From: Thalassia testudinum
Lineage: Eukaryota > Streptophyta > Magnoliopsida > Alismatales > Hydrocharitaceae
Direction: 5' to 3'
NCBI GenBank assembly: GCA_037157565.1
Contig: JAZHRO010000002.1
Coordinates: forward strand, 76,062,001 to 76,126,000
DNA: 64,000 nucleotides
The notes under the pieces were generated by a model, which saw only the letters and a program-made list of their open reading frames with translations, made no database searches and was not told the origin of the DNA. Position numbers and translations under genes: made by a program. How positions within the stretch are numbered: position 1 is the first letter of the stretch; every line of letters starts with the position of its first letter. Below, piece by piece: positions 10,433-22,779 of the stretch.

Positions 10433-12982
10433 GAGCACAATATATAAGTAAAAGCTTAACGTAGAATGATATAAGAAATTAATAATCAATGTGCAAAATG
10501 AAGAGGGTAAAATGGTGATTTAAATCACCAAATACCCTTATACAGTAATAGCAAGTAGAAGCACAATATCAATCGAGTTAATTATAGCTTTTAGAAGCTC
10601 AAATCAGATGTTTGAAGATGGGATCAGATGAATTAAACGTCTGATGCTACAGTGCTCTTCTTTCCTTTCCCTTCTGATGTTCTTCTTCTTCTTTCTTTCT
10701 CTACTGCGGCTCCCTCTTCTTCTTCTTTTCTTCTTCTTCTGCCCAGCCTCTTCTTCTTTTGCTGCCTTCTTCTGCTCACACAGGGGAGGGGCTTCTCGAA
10801 TTGGCTAAGTGTTAGCCAATACTCTTTGCAGCAAAACCCTCCCCCTACCCTGCGCAATCTCTTCTTTCCTTTCTCTCTTAGGCTCCGCCCTCCCAGGGCC
10901 TCTCAATGGGTAACTGGGTAATCGGGTAGGCGTAAACCTGGGTCGAGGGTTGCGGGCGTGGTCACAGCTGAGGAGTGAAGGGCTTAGGCAGGTCGGGTGC
11001 ACCAGGTCTATGGGTCAGGTGTCGCGGATGAGGTGCTTGTGAGGGGAGCGTGTGGGGGACCTCACCTCCTGTGTGTCGAGGCCATAAGCTGATGACACTT
11101 TTTCAATTTATGCGGGAGCGGGGGCTCGTTATCTTCCGAGGTGGGACTATCCCACCTTCCTTCCTTCGCGCAGCAGCAACAGATGCTTCCTCGTTCAATT
11201 CACGCGAGATGGCAGCCAAAGTCTTCAATTGCTATTCCACTCAGACTCTTGGAGTGATTTCACGCAAGCTGGAGTCGACGCCTGGAACCTGCAGGCGTGA
11301 TGAGAGCTTCAAGCTTTGGTTGAAGCTTCGTCAATGGTGGTCGAGGGGCTTGCTACCTGAAACCAAGAAAACAGCATCGCGGCCCAATTAAACTTGCTCA
11401 GAACCTTCGTCGGACCACGGTGAGTGCAACGGTGGAGGTTGAGTGGCGTGGCGAGGTCTGTGTGTGCGTGACAGAGTTGGACTGTGTGCATGAGAGTGGG
11501 TGTGTTCGGTGGAGCATTGGAGAGGCTAATGCCTCGAAGACTAGAAGGCTTTTGCTCTCTGGGACATGACGGAGGTGTAGGGATGAACGACCGCTGATTT
11601 GGTGGAGTGCAGTGGCCATACGAGCTCACTGGAGGTACGCCGATGAGGTGGAAGATGGAGGATGGTGAGGTGAGTCGGCAGTCAAAACGGAGCGGCGAGT
11701 GTCTGAAAATGAAGAGTGGGAGTCGAGGAGTTGTTTAGGAGGGGAGGCAGACGAAGGAGAGTGGGGTTGGCGCCGGTTGAGGTGTAGCTGACGCTGGAGT
11801 CGAAGTTGCTCTGAGAGGTGGACGATAACGATGAAGGGGGGTAGGAGCACCGGCAGGTGTTGCACGATGTGGAAGAAGGCAAAGAGGAAGAGTTTGCCAC
11901 TGGTATTGTGGTCAGACGATGAGGGGAGGTAGGGAGAGTCGCCGAAGCTTTAAGAGCAAATCAGCCGGAGGAGGAGAGAGAGGAATTTGAGGCTTTCTCT
12001 GGTTGAATTCAATCTTGGAGGATGTGGTAGACCTGCGGAGTCTTTATATAAGTGTCAGGGGGTCGATTAGGGCGTGGAAGCCAAGCTTTCAATCTTGGAA
12101 GGTATTCAGAGTTGGAAACCCAAATTTCTCATGCGTTTGCATGAGAAATTGGGAAAGAATTGAAGCACAAGAATCGAGTTGATTGAAAGAGGATTTCAAG
12201 AGGAATCTTCGGTTCAATTTTAAGGAGGTTTCGTCAATCAATCAAGGAGAAATCCTTGATTGTCACCGGAGTTGTAGGAGTAGGAGTTCTGTGCAGTGGG
12301 GACCTCTTTGTGAAAATGACAACAAATTTGGGGACCTATCTGAAAGGGTTTTGAAAGTTAAGGGTAGAAATGTAATTAGACAGGACCAATTTGCAAACTA
12401 GGTCGAGACAAACTCATATTGGGTCCAAATTTTGGTAAAAACCTAATTTGGACCTGAGGAATCTAATGGTGAAGTTGGATTTTGGTTTTGACCATGTTTT
12501 CCTGGGTAATTTATGTAAAAACCTAAATTAGGGTAAATGTCTGTCTGTGATTCTATTTTGGATCAAAACAGGTTCTGATGGTTAAATTGAAGGTTTTAAA
12601 CCCTATAGAATATTTTTATATGAATTTTAGAGGGTTTAGGTGAATTTTATCCTGATCAGAACCTCAGTTTATTAAGTGGATCTATTTTTAGGGTTTCAAA
12701 AGTCATTTAATTCTCAAAACACGTGCAAACCCTTTTCTGATTGTTCTAACCCACTTGTTATCCTTTTAAGACCAATTGACCTTCATTTAACCCCTGATAA
12801 AACCCGTGGTTGTACTGCATTCATGATAAGCTGGTAAAATTACAGTTTTAACCTTAGTTTCCTATTTTTCCTTCAGAATGATTATGCAATGACTTGTGAC
12901 TCTCTGGCGGTTATGTAGGAGCATTTACTAACTTAATTGGGTCAAAATGAGGTAGTTATGGCTCATGATGGTGTTCCCATCA
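10433..12982 (-). repeat. 3' LTR of Athila A (truncated)
   Basis: Matches 38910-41476. It starts (minus) with TGATGGGAACACCATCA at 12982, next to the PPT. The last roughly 155 bases are missing where the LINE poly-A abuts. TATA box on the minus strand at 12042-12050. Positions 10650-10790 form a pyrimidine-rich tract (purine in the element's sense), and a hairpin TTGGCTAA-GTG-TTAGCCAA is at 10801-10819. The ORFs seen here are compositional. Confidence 0.9.
10801..10819 (-). repeat. Conserved LTR inverted repeat TTGGCTAA/TTAGCCAA
   Basis: An 8-bp stem with a 3-base loop. It recurs at about 39294-39312 in the 5' LTR of A and, imperfectly, at 50463-50481 in LTR B. It lies in the transcribed R-U5 part, so it could fold in RNA. 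Confidence 0.6.
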
Positions 12983-12994
12983 TACCCCTATGCC
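12983..12994 (-). promoter_or_regulatory. 3' PPT of Athila A
   Basis: The minus strand reads GGCATAGGGGTA immediately before the LTR start TGATGGG. A short inverted repeat (about 12999-13020, TTTTGCTAG...TTAGAAAA) sits just upstream in the element's sense. Confidence 0.85.
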
Positions 12995-14715
12995 TAGCTT
13001 TTGCTAGTCCCTTAGAAAAATTTCAAGGTATTAACTTTGATTCTAGACCATAAAACCCTTTGATGCTTAAAATATGTGATGTGTGCTTTCTTTTGTAGAT
13101 TAGGTTAGAATGCCAATAGTAGGCCTAGAGGTACTCAAGTACCAACCAAGATCGGGACCTGACCAGCTCTAGCCTCAGTTTGCCGCGAAGGTTTCTAAGG
13201 CCCATAAGAACTATCCTAAGGTTTGTTGAACTCCGTGGTTAAAGCACCCATGCTTGTAACATGTCTTAGCCCAGGTTCAGTTTGCAGTGCATTTTTGGCA
13301 GAGGGAGATAGAGGAATTTTTCTTTATTTTTGGAGAGTTTTCTCTCTCTTTTCTTTTTATTTATAGCTTTGGATTAGCTTTACAACATGGTCTGTATTGG
13401 ATTCCTAGTCCCCACCATAAATCCTCGCAGGGTCCCTGGCAATTGATGCTTCGAGATAGCACCGCCCATGGAAACCCCTAGAACCCTGACTTTCAAGATT
13501 TTGAGATAATCCAGCCCATGGCATTCTGTAGCTAAATCCAGACCTTAGCAATCGACATTTCAAGATAATGCTGCCCATGGCATCTGAATTAGCATAGGGT
13601 GCTTACATGACCCCAGTAGGATATGTAGATATCCTAGGAGACAAGCATCGAGGAGATGATATGTTATTGCGCATCTTCGAGGGAAATTTCCCGCCTCTTC
13701 GCGTCGGGAACTCATCCAAATCAACTTGTGTTGATCAGCCGCTCCTAATTTAGGTAACTTTTTCAGAACAAGTTTAACGCTTTTGCGTGATTTTGATACT
13801 TATGCGCACTGAACCAAACTGTGTGTGGATTGGGGTGCTTAGGTTACCGAGTCCCGCAAACCAGAGGTCAATTAACGAGGCCAAATAATCCATAAGCCTT
13901 AGACCTAATACTTAAGCTTCTCATTTTCCCTACCCTCTTGAGGATTATCCAGATCTTAGCGGGTACTTGAATTTTTAAGCTTAGGATTATAGCCTAAGAG
14001 GCCTAAAATCAGCGTTCCTACTAATCACTTTTTTATTTTATTAGCACTTTTTGCCCTTCATTTTTTTTCTTTTGATATGATTTAGAACTAAGTCAATTCC
14101 TTAATCTTTTACTAATGACTATCTCTTTTTCTTTTCTTTTCAAATTATGCTCCTTTTTGACATTTTTATCTCCTCCCTTTTTCTCAAAATCTGATATGCC
14201 ATTAAAATTTCCTCTCCTCTTATATTTTTGTTATTTTTCAAATTTTGTTTATTTTTTTTGGTATTTTTGGAATATGTGATTTTTTTGATGAAACCCTTTC
14301 TTGTGAAGTGATTTTCACTATGTTTTGCACTTTAATACCCCCCATACCTACGATTTGCAATGTCCTCATTGTAAATTAGGTGGGTTCGAGTTCAGCTTAG
14401 ATCATTCATTCGAATAGGTGCTGGGCGGGTGAATGGGTCAGGGTGACTGTTGCAGACGATTTCAAGCTCGGGTACGGGTACCAGAGGTGGAGTCGGTTGT
14501 TCTAATGGATGAACCCTAAAATGCAATATGAGTTCAGCATAAGATGTGTTAGGAAGGGTTTCAGATTTTTTAAAAAATGTCTGGTGGCCTCCTGTTAAGC
14601 GCTGAGTTTATCGCCATCAGCTGGGCGCAATGAGCTCAAGGATAATGGAGGGTAAAAGATATCTCAGCCAAATTTGTGTTGGTGAGTTCAGTGAACGGTT
14701 TGAGTCTCTGACTAT
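12995..14715 (-). other. 3' noncoding region of Athila A
   Basis: No env-like ORF is left. Three roughly 45-bp imperfect units, each with a GATA(G/A)..GCCCATGG core, lie at 13434-13587. A second PPT-like tract (plus strand CCCCCCATACC, 14338-14348) is followed by GCAATGTCCTCATTGTA. The region 13260-13500 matches 47460-47700 in inverted orientation, in the 3' fragment of B. AT-rich filler lies at 14030-14340. Confidence 0.7.
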
Positions 14716-15924
14716 TCATGACAAAAGGTTTTGAATTGTGGCTGAGTTGACTGATTTCGACAGCTCCATTTCCAAAGATTCGTCGGATAAGGTATCGTTC
14801 AATCCATTTTGATCTGAGTTTCCTGGGAACAATTTGAGTTTGGCATTAAAGAATAGAACTTTCTGACCAGGGAAAAAAGATCTTTCTGGATATGTGCTTG
14901 TCGTGAAAGGCCTTAACCTGCTCTTTGTAAATTTGTGAGTTCTCATATGTGTCGTGGCGTATTTCATCGATCTCGCTCATTTGAAGCTTTTTGTGGGTTC
15001 CTACCTTAGAAAGATTGAGATTGCAGTTCCGTACTAACCAATAGGCTTTGTGCTCCAATTTGGCGGGGGGGTGACATGCCTTCTCGTACACCAATCTGAA
15101 GAGAGACATGCCTAATTGGGTTTTGTGGGCAGTCCTATAAGCCCACAAAGCTTCCAGAAGTTGGGATGATCAATCTTTCCTGTCTGGTTGAACAGTGACT
15201 TGAAGAATTTTCTTGATCTCCTGATTCGATAACTCAGCTAGACTATTAGTTTAAGGGTGATAAGGAGTAGAAATTCGGTGTGACATCCCGTACTTGGTCA
15301 TCAGTGATCTGAACTGAGTATTCATGAAATGGGTCCCTCCATAAGAGATTATGGCACGTGGAATCCTGAACCGAGAAAAGATGTTTTGATGAATGAATCT
15401 GATAACCACCTTCTGATCATTAGTTCGGGTCGGAATGGCTTCATCCATTTGGACACATAGTCAACAGCGAGAAGAATGTATTTGAAGCTGTCCAAAGCAG
15501 GGAAGGGTCCCATAAAATCAATCACCCAGATATCAAAGATTTCGCATACGAGAATCGACTGTAAGTGCATCATACCACAGTGGCTCATGTTGCCTAAGGT
15601 CTGGCAATGAGTGCATGCCTTACAGTGATTGTATGTGTCTTTGAAAATCGTGAGCCAATAGAAGCTGCACTGGAGGACTTTTACTGCGATTTTATGACCA
15701 GAGAAGTGTCCACAGCATGCCTGGTCATGGCAGAAGGATAAAATGTCCTGAATTTTCACTTCCGGAACACATCGTCGGATGATCTGATCAGCACCAATGC
15801 GGAAGAGATACCGGTCTTCCCAAAAGTAGTACTTGGCATTGGAAAGTAATTTGTTCTTCTTGGCTTTTGGCCAATCAGATGGTATCTGATGTGATGCCAA
15901 GTAGTTTACTAGATTACCAAACAA
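14716..15924 (-). pseudogene. Athila A integrase, broken
   Basis: Ty3/Gypsy integrase in three overlapping pieces. It has the N-terminal zinc domain (FCHDQACCGH...CKACTHCQ, HHCC type), then the catalytic core with the WVIDFMGPFP and AVDYVSKW motifs (first catalytic Asp of DDE), and YGMSHRISTPYHP before a stop at 15251. The C-terminal piece (14846-15148) has WAYRTAHKTQLGMSLFRLVY, usual for plant Gypsy integrases. Frameshifts separate the pieces, so it is inactive. Confidence 0.88.
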
Positions 15925-16040
15925 TGGAAGTCCTGTACTGATAGTTAAAAGGTGCTCATTGGGAAAATGTTCAGTAATGGGTTCGGAAGGGTTGATAATA
16001 TTAGAAGGAAGGCAGGATAAGTGAATCTCGAGATCAAATT

Positions 16041-16307
16041 CTATTTCCCCGCCTTGTCGCGAATCTCGAGATCAAATTCTTGCAACAGCAAGATCCAGCG
16101 GATTAGTCGAGGTTTCGCGTCCTTCTTTGCAAGGAGATGCCTTACAGTAGTGTGATTTGAGTAAATGATAATACGAGAACCCAAAAGATACAGTCTGAAC
16201 TTTTCCAGGGCAAATACTACGGCTAGTAGCTCTTTCTTAATAATTGTGTAGTTACACTGAGCTTCGTCAAGTGTCTTACTAGCATAAAATGACCATAGGT
16301 TTCCCAT
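16041..16307 (-). pseudogene. Athila A RNase H, partial
   Basis: [40 protein letters not shown] pattern, the standard Ty3/Gypsy RNase H region following RT. A frame break separates it from RT at about 16310. The segment from 15925 to 16040 between it and integrase is degenerate. Confidence 0.85.
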
Positions 16308-16314
16308 CTATTTT

Positions 16315-17531
16315 TTACCCGAGTACTGCACCTACAGTGTAATCAGATGCATCGCACATGATCTCAAAGGGTTGAGACCAATCCTGGGGCTGTAGGATAG
16401 GTGCATTGGTAAGTCGATCACGCAGGACTTCAAATTCCTGAGTGCACTCCTTGGCGATTTCAAAAGGGACATCCTTAGATAGAAGATTAGTTAGGGGGCA
16501 CGTGATTCTTGAGAAATCGGGAATGAATCGACGGTAAAAACCGACATGCCCCAGGAAGGATCGGATGTCTTTGATCGAGCTAGGCATAGGGAGTTTGGAA
16601 ATCAAATTCACCTTGGCTCGATCAACCTGGATGCCCTTTTCAGAGATAAGATGTCCCAGGACTATTCCCTCAGGTACCATGAAGTGGCTCTTTTCCCAGG
16701 AAAGAACCAAGTTCACGTCAATGCACCGCCTGAGATCTGGACCAAGTGAAGGAGACAATCGTCAAATGATTCACCAAATACCAAGAAGTCATCCATAAAG
16801 ACTTCAAGGTACTCACCTACCATATCTGAGAATATGGCAAGAATGCACCGTTGAAAAGTAGCGGGTGCATTGCAGAGATCGAACGACATCCTTTGAAATG
16901 CGTAAGTTCTGAAGGGGCAGGTGAAGGTGGTCTTTTCTTGGTCCTCGGGATGGATTGCAACCTGGTTGTAACCAGAGTACCATCCAGAAAGCAGAAGAAT
17001 CAATTTTCCACTAGTTTCTCAAGAATCTGATCAATGAACGGTAGTGGGAAATGATCTTCTTCGTGGAGGCATTGAGTCTTCTGTAATCAATGCAGACTCT
17101 CTACGAGTTTGCTATATGGGTTGGTATGGTTTCTCCGATTTCGATCGTGATGACGGTGAGCCCTGCCTTTTTAGGCACAACTTGGATTGGACTCACCCAC
17201 CGACTATCGGAGATCGGGTAGATGATCCTGCATCTAACCACTTGGTAATCTCCCTTTTCATGACATCCTGTAGATTGGGATTCAGACGTCTCTGCATTTC
17301 ACGGGATGGTCGTGAGCCCTCTTCAGTGTAGATGTGGTGTGTGCAGTATGAGGGACTGATACCAGTGAGATCATCAAGAGTCCATTCAATGGCTCTTCGA
17401 TGTTGCTGGAGAACATAAATCAGGCGTGTTTCCTGATTAGGTGTGAGTTGGGAGTTGATAATCATAGGAAACGTCTGATTGGAACCCAAAAAGTCATACT
17501 TGAGATGATCGGAATGAGGCTTTAATTCCAA
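16315..17531 (-). pseudogene. Athila A reverse transcriptase, broken
   Basis: Starts with the RAIEWTLDDLTGISPSYCTHHI segment typical of Athila/Tat RT, then AFQRMSFDLCNAPATFQRC and the catalytic FMDD box at 16788-16799, then the thumb/connection region (GFYRRFIPDFSRI, ILQPQDWSQPFEIMCDASD). The frame changes around 17190-17003 and 16750. The segment 17003-17193 holds no open frame. The catalytic Asp pair is present but no continuous protein is encoded. Confidence 0.9.
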
Positions 17532-17728
17532 AATTGGGTTTTTAGCAGCAATGGGTAATTTAGGGTGGGTGTCAGGAGCAAAGGAAGGAGCTATGGGTGT
17601 GTCTAAGTTGAGTTTGGCGGGTTTTGATCCTCTTATGGTTACCCAGAAATAGTCGGGTTCTTGATGAAGTCGTCAACCACTGCTTCAATATCGCAAATTT
17701 GTTCTATGACTCCGTAATTAATTCCTTG

Positions 17729-18157
17729 TTAGGCCTTAAAGATGTCGATCTTTAGTGTCTTGCTCCAAAATTTCAATTCGATTTGGCCCTCCTCACAATT
17801 GATATTGGCCCTGGCAGTGACCAGAAAGGGTCTCCCTAATATGATCGGTGTATTCTTCACATTCTCAGGAGCATCCATGTCTAAAATAATGAAATCCACT
17901 GGGAAATAGAAATCATGCACCTTAACTATGACATCCTCGATAATTCCTTTTGGTGACTTAATTAATCGATCTGCTAGTTGTAAAGTCATTTCAGTCGGTT
18001 TAAGCTTAGATTCCTTGAAGTAGTATAGTAGGGATGTGGGTATCAAATTTATGGAGGCTCCTAAGTCCAATAAAGTTTGATCAAATTGTATATCACCGAT
18101 TTCACAGGAGATCAAAGGGGTGTTTGGGTCTTTTGCCTTAGGTGGGAGTTTGCTCAA
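17729..18157 (-). pseudogene. Athila A retropepsin-like protease
   Basis: A 142-codon open piece with the aspartic protease core: LLDLGASINLIP (active Asp in DLGA, as in other Athila elements), then the flap region, and the PIILGRPF motif. It ends in a stop right after IDIFKA, where related polyproteins continue. The corresponding domain in element T (residues about 725-845) is clearly homologous. Confidence 0.85.
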
Positions 18158-18354
18158 AATGACAGAGCTGGTTTACTCTGATAGTACAATCGGATTCCCA
18201 TCTTTGGTTCGTGGCTTACGCTTTGGTGTACATATGTCATTTAGAAATCGTGCGTAAGCCGGTACGTGGCGTATCGCATCCATCAAGGGGATGTTTACAT
18301 GGACCTGCTCAAAGAGCTTAACCAGGTCCTCCTCAGGTGGCACAGTTTATCCTT

Positions 18355-19001
18355 TTACCCTTGTTTAGTTAAGGCCTCAGGAAATGGAACTTTAGATGGT
18401 TCTTCTAGAATGGGTCCAGGTTCTTGATATGGGATAAAGGTGTCCTGGATGACTATCCTTGGGTTAGGGTTTGTATTACCAGGCTGGGTTTGGCTTGGAT
18501 AAGGTAGGTCCTCTATTGTTTGCCAGTGTAGGTAGTAACAGAATTTAATCCTGCTTGGTTTTGGTTTGGAGTGGGTAGAAGAGGTGCTTGCTGCTGGTAA
18601 CTTGTATATAATGTCGAAGCGTCCATTCCGTCGGGTGATGGAGTAGAAGGGGCTTGATAAACAAAGTGAGCTTGGCCCAGATTTGGGTTCATAACGTGCC
18701 TCTGGTTTGGCACGTTTTTTGATTAGGTAGAGGTTGCGAAGGAAGTGCACCAGGTTGGCGAGGATTTGCCATCTGGGCAAGTTGATTATGAACCTCTGTG
18801 GTCTCATCTCTATGCTATTTTTGCATAGCTGCATTCGTCTTCTGAATGTCAGCCAAAGTATGAAGGATAAGAGTCATTTGATCTGCTTGAGTCGGTCCAG
18901 ATTGATAAGTTGGGTTAGGCCAAGGCTGAGGTAGCTAATATGGATGGGGGGCTTGTAGTCGAGACAGATATTGAGGTCTCTGATTTTGATTATTGCCTAA
19001 C
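18355..19001 (-). pseudogene. Athila A Gag, C-terminal part
   Basis: Low-complexity Pro/Gln/Asn-rich gag tail in several frames. NQRHVMNPN and AHFVYQAPSTPSPDGM match the plus-strand gag of B at about 61095-61190, which proves the same family. It is cut at 19001 by insertion N; the N-terminal part resumes at 36471. Confidence 0.8.
18997..19001. repeat. Target site duplication CTAAC (left)
   Basis: CTAAC at 18997-19001 recurs at 36466-36470. Between them lies DNA starting TG and ending CA. Joining the two flanks restores the gag reading seen uninterrupted in B at about 60800-60830, which supports an insertion. Confidence 0.85.
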
Positions 19002-20514
19002 TGATGTGAGACTGATGGCATTGCAAAAATACACCTGCAATTGTGCCATCTTGTGCTATTTCCTAGCATTACCAGTGCATATTAGGTAGACATAGTCGCA
19101 TTTGTGAATATAGACGCATGCATGCATTTAATTGAAAGGGAAGAAAAGTGAGTAAAATGGCCTCGCAATTTACATTTTATTCAAGTGCTGCTTTGCAAAA
19201 TTCCCATCTTTATTTTTATTTCTATTTGATTTTGAAATCTTCCCCGTAGCTGCAAAGCATGGCATCTTCCTCCTTGCACCATTCCCTACTCAACTTAACC
19301 TGCACAGCCACTCCCTACCGAGCCCCATGCAGAACCATGCACAGCCAGGGCATGGCTGTGCATGCTTTCTTCTTCTATAAAAACAGGGCAGCTTCTTCCG
19401 TTGCAAAGAGCCTGGTCCTCCACACAAAAACCCAACGGTAGCTTCTCCTTCCAGGCCACCGTCCCCTCCCCTCTCCCTCCATACGCAGGACCTCCTCCTC
19501 TGAGGAGACACTTTGCGGGTAGGAGTCCATCACTGTGGTGCACACCCACCACAGTGAGACCACCACTGCCTAGCTCATCAAGGAGCGGTTGGCGTGGTGG
19601 CCTTCTTTCCTTGTTTCAATGTTCAAGCCATTTTAGCCATTGGAGCGGGAGCTTCAAGCTTTGAAGCTCTCAAGCTCCGCACAGCAGCAGCAGCTCCACC
19701 GCGCATGCCAGCAGCGTGGTGGTCTTCTCTTCCCTGACTTCTTCGTTTCCAGCACTTTCGCCATTGCCGCAGGCTTCAAGGTCTGAAGCTCCGCTGCAGC
19801 AGTAGTAGGTGCGCAAGCCACCGTGCGCCCGCAAGTAGGTAACCGCGCATGCCTGCAGGCTGCCCTCGCCTCTAGCTTCTTCGCGCAAACACCACTTCTC
19901 CCCGCAGCCCAACTGGCGCAGACCTTCCTCCACGTGCACAGAGCCACATCCATGCCACCCGCACTCACAGCACCGGGCGTACCAGGTCGTGCGGCTCGGC
20001 CATACACTGTAGCCACTGTTCACGACAGTCTGCGGAACACTGTGGCTATAATGGGGTGACCGGTAAGCTTCTCACTTATTCGGTCACCTGGCACGTCGCA
20101 ACCGGCCAGCACCCACGCCCGCGTCCCGCACCGAGTTCGCTCCAGCGCCCGCCCGCGTGTCTGCGTGTGGTCCTCTGCCAGCGCCCTCTCTCGTCCGCGT
20201 CTCCCTTCGCCTGTGTGCGCCCACTCCAGCTCTCCGTGCAGCGCTGTGCGCTGCGGCCTCTCCTCTCCCTGTGCTCACTCCCTCCCAACACGCACGTCCT
20301 CGCGTGCATACGCGCCTGCGCATGCGCTTGAAGCCTCAGATGACGTTCTACTGTGCGCGGGCGGCTTAAACGCCCCCCTTCACTCAAGCAGGAAGCCCTC
20401 TCTCTCTCGTGCTCTCTCTCCCACTCTGTCTCTCTCTCTCTCTCTCTCACAGCACTCTCTCCCTATCTCTCTGCCGACAGTTACACACACCCACTCACAC
20501 TCTCATACACACAC

Positions 20515-20985
20515 ACACCTATACACTGTTATATACTTGTATATATATATTTATATACATATATATGTATACTTATATCTATACATATAGTAGTACCTAT
20601 ATACTTAAGTATTAGTATACATACATACATATATATATATATCTATATACTTATATATACATATATACATATACTTATATTCATACATACATATATATAT
20701 ATATATACATATATTAGTACTTATATAACTATGTATTAGTCTATATACATACATATATATATATATACATCTATATACTTATATATATATATACATATAT
20801 ATACACATATACTTATACATACATACATATATATATATATACATATCTATCTACATATATCTATATACATATATTACTATATATATATATACTTATATAT
20901 ATATATATACACATATATAACTACATATATATCTATATATTTATAACCATATATACATATAGATATATTTACATATATATATATT
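20515..20985. repeat. (TA)n / TATACA microsatellite tract
   Basis: About 470 bases of TATA, CATA and TACATA repeats, with a satellite island at 21200-21240. It follows a CA/CT tract (20440-20520). The long ORFs reading Ile/Tyr/Thr runs here are artefacts. Confidence 0.95.
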
Positions 20986-21512
20986 TTCACATTACTTACC
21001 ATACATGGTATCGTAGGAATATTTGCATCAGTTGCTGATATTCCCCGATACACGCGTACAAAAAGCGTGGTCACACTCATCTTCCATCAATCCACCTTAC
21101 ACGCCACGTAGCACCTCGTCCTGTTGGTTGCGTCTTTCTAGACGACAACCGACTCGACACCGTGCTACACTCCATCTCCGCCTCCACCCCCACCCCTTTA
21201 TACATATATATATACACACATATATATATATATATACTATATTTTCTTTATTTCTGCTTCTCTTGCATGCCCATAAAAAGATAAAAAAAATATATAAAAG
21301 AGAAAAGATAATCTTTGACTTGTAGGTACTCCGTCTTGCGAATAGCAAGATCTGTTTTGAAACCCTGATTTGGCTTAAAGCCAAGAACCTAATTTTGAGG
21401 GTGTGCCTCAAGGACAAAGATTATCAGAAAAAAATCTAAATAGGAAAACACCAAAAACACAATAAATGAACGGAAGAGATTCGTTGTAGGAAAGGCGTAG
21501 AAACTTGACTTG

Positions 21513-21517
21513 TAACC
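21513..21517. repeat. Target site duplication TAACC of T (left)
   Basis: TAACC here and at 32213-32217 flank T exactly, outside its TG and CA ends. This is a perfect 5-bp duplication, as made by a retroviral-type integrase. Confidence 0.95.
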
Positions 21518-22490
21518 TGATAGCGAAATTACGTGGTTTGTTAAAATACGTCGTTGTAACGCGTAAATCCGCTTTCGCTCTTAAATTTATATCCTAGATA
21601 GGGGAGTATCTAGGGTCGTCCAAGGAGGCAATATGGTTGCAAAATTGATTCTCTTGCTTGGAATATATCTCAACTTTCTTTTTGGTAATTTTCAATATAC
21701 CATTTTTCTTTATTTTTGAACTAAGGCAACATGCGAAATTATGGCGGGAAAAGTGTTTACACTTCCAATTAAGTAAACTACTCTAAAGTGGCAAGTAGAG
21801 CCTCTCCCTAAGCTCACTCTAAGCAAGTGAAGGCCTAGAATAATTAGGGAGAGGAAGTGAAGAATGCTGAAAATAAGCAAATAGAAATGCAAACAAAAAA
21901 AATTGCAAAGAAGGCAACTAGATAATTGATAAAGTGTTTTACAAAAGGCCTAGTAGAGGAAAGCTTGTACTACTAGAAAATTGCAAATAAGAAAATAAAA
22001 CACAAATCCTCTAGATAGATGGTGAAGAAGAGGGCTTCTTGCTCCAAGGTTGGTGGCTCCCAAGCTTGAAAAGAATCCTTCAACTCCTTCCTTGCAGTAC
22101 TCCGCCAAGGTGATGTCCTCCAAGGCAAGCCTTAGGGGGGCGTGCCCTAAGTTTTTCTCCAAGGGTGGACGTCCACCCTAAGTCCTCCTTTGCCTGGCCG
22201 TCCTCCTTGAAGTGGAAGAGTCCTCCTCCTTGGCGTGGCTCAAGTTGAAGAGAGTGGGGAGAAGAAGGCACCAAAAGGGCTGGTGATGTGCCCCTTTAAT
22301 CTCCTTCTCTACTCCTTCTTCTTGGCCGTAGGTATAGGTGGTTTAGGTAGAAAATATACTAAGGGAGGATGCCTCAAAATGGTGGTAGGTGGTGGCCTTT
22401 TATAGAATAGGAGGGGGGCTATGGTGACCTTTGAAATGGATGGCTAGGATGGAAGGAGGGAGGTGGTTAAGGATCCAATGGCCAAGGGTG

Positions 22491-22718
22491 TTTGGCGCCA
22501 CCTTAAGGGACACCTAAGGGGTGGTTATGTGTGTTGACACCCCTTGATATTGGCGCCAAAATGGCTTCTAGAAGAGGGTCTAAGTTGGCGCCAAGAAGGA
22601 TTCTAGAAGGGGGGTTAGGTGGATGGCTAGGATGGCTTATGTGGGTAGGTGTAGGGTGGATTAAGGGGCTGAAAGTGGCGCCAATATAGAGGTGGTTAGG
22701 GGTGGTTTTTGGCGCCAA
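22491..22718. promoter_or_regulatory. TTGGCGCCAA palindrome array in T LTR
   Basis: Five near-perfect copies at 22491, 22550, 22585, 22675 and 22708, with a decayed sixth near 22780, about 90-320 bases upstream of the TATA box. The core fits the E2F-site consensus (TTSSCGCC type), and it resembles the element's own PBS (TGGCGCC). The right LTR has the same array at 30894-31121. Confidence 0.7.
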
Positions 22719-22779
22719 CTTGAAGTGTATTTTGGTGGAGATAATGGGGTGAAGGGATGGCTAGGAGGTGGTGCCAACT

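Larger units (their letters stand above)
19002..21517 (+). other. Left part of insertion N
   Basis: Contains a TATA box (19376-19383) followed by a C-rich, GC-rich leader-like stretch to about 20400, a CT-rich tract (20395-20470), a TA/CATA microsatellite region and about 500 bases of AT-rich DNA. The overlapping ORFs on both strands at 19260-20600 are GC- or repeat-driven and show no domain. Part of 21300-21517 is the direct target flank of T. Confidence 0.5.

Noticed and set aside
19259..20331. Cluster of overlapping ORFs that could suggest a host gene after a TATA box
   Set aside because: Frames overlap on both strands, no domain or codon pattern is evident, and the block lies in insertion N.
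20353..20739. ORF of Ile/Tyr/Thr runs
   Set aside because: It translates the TA/CATA microsatellite.
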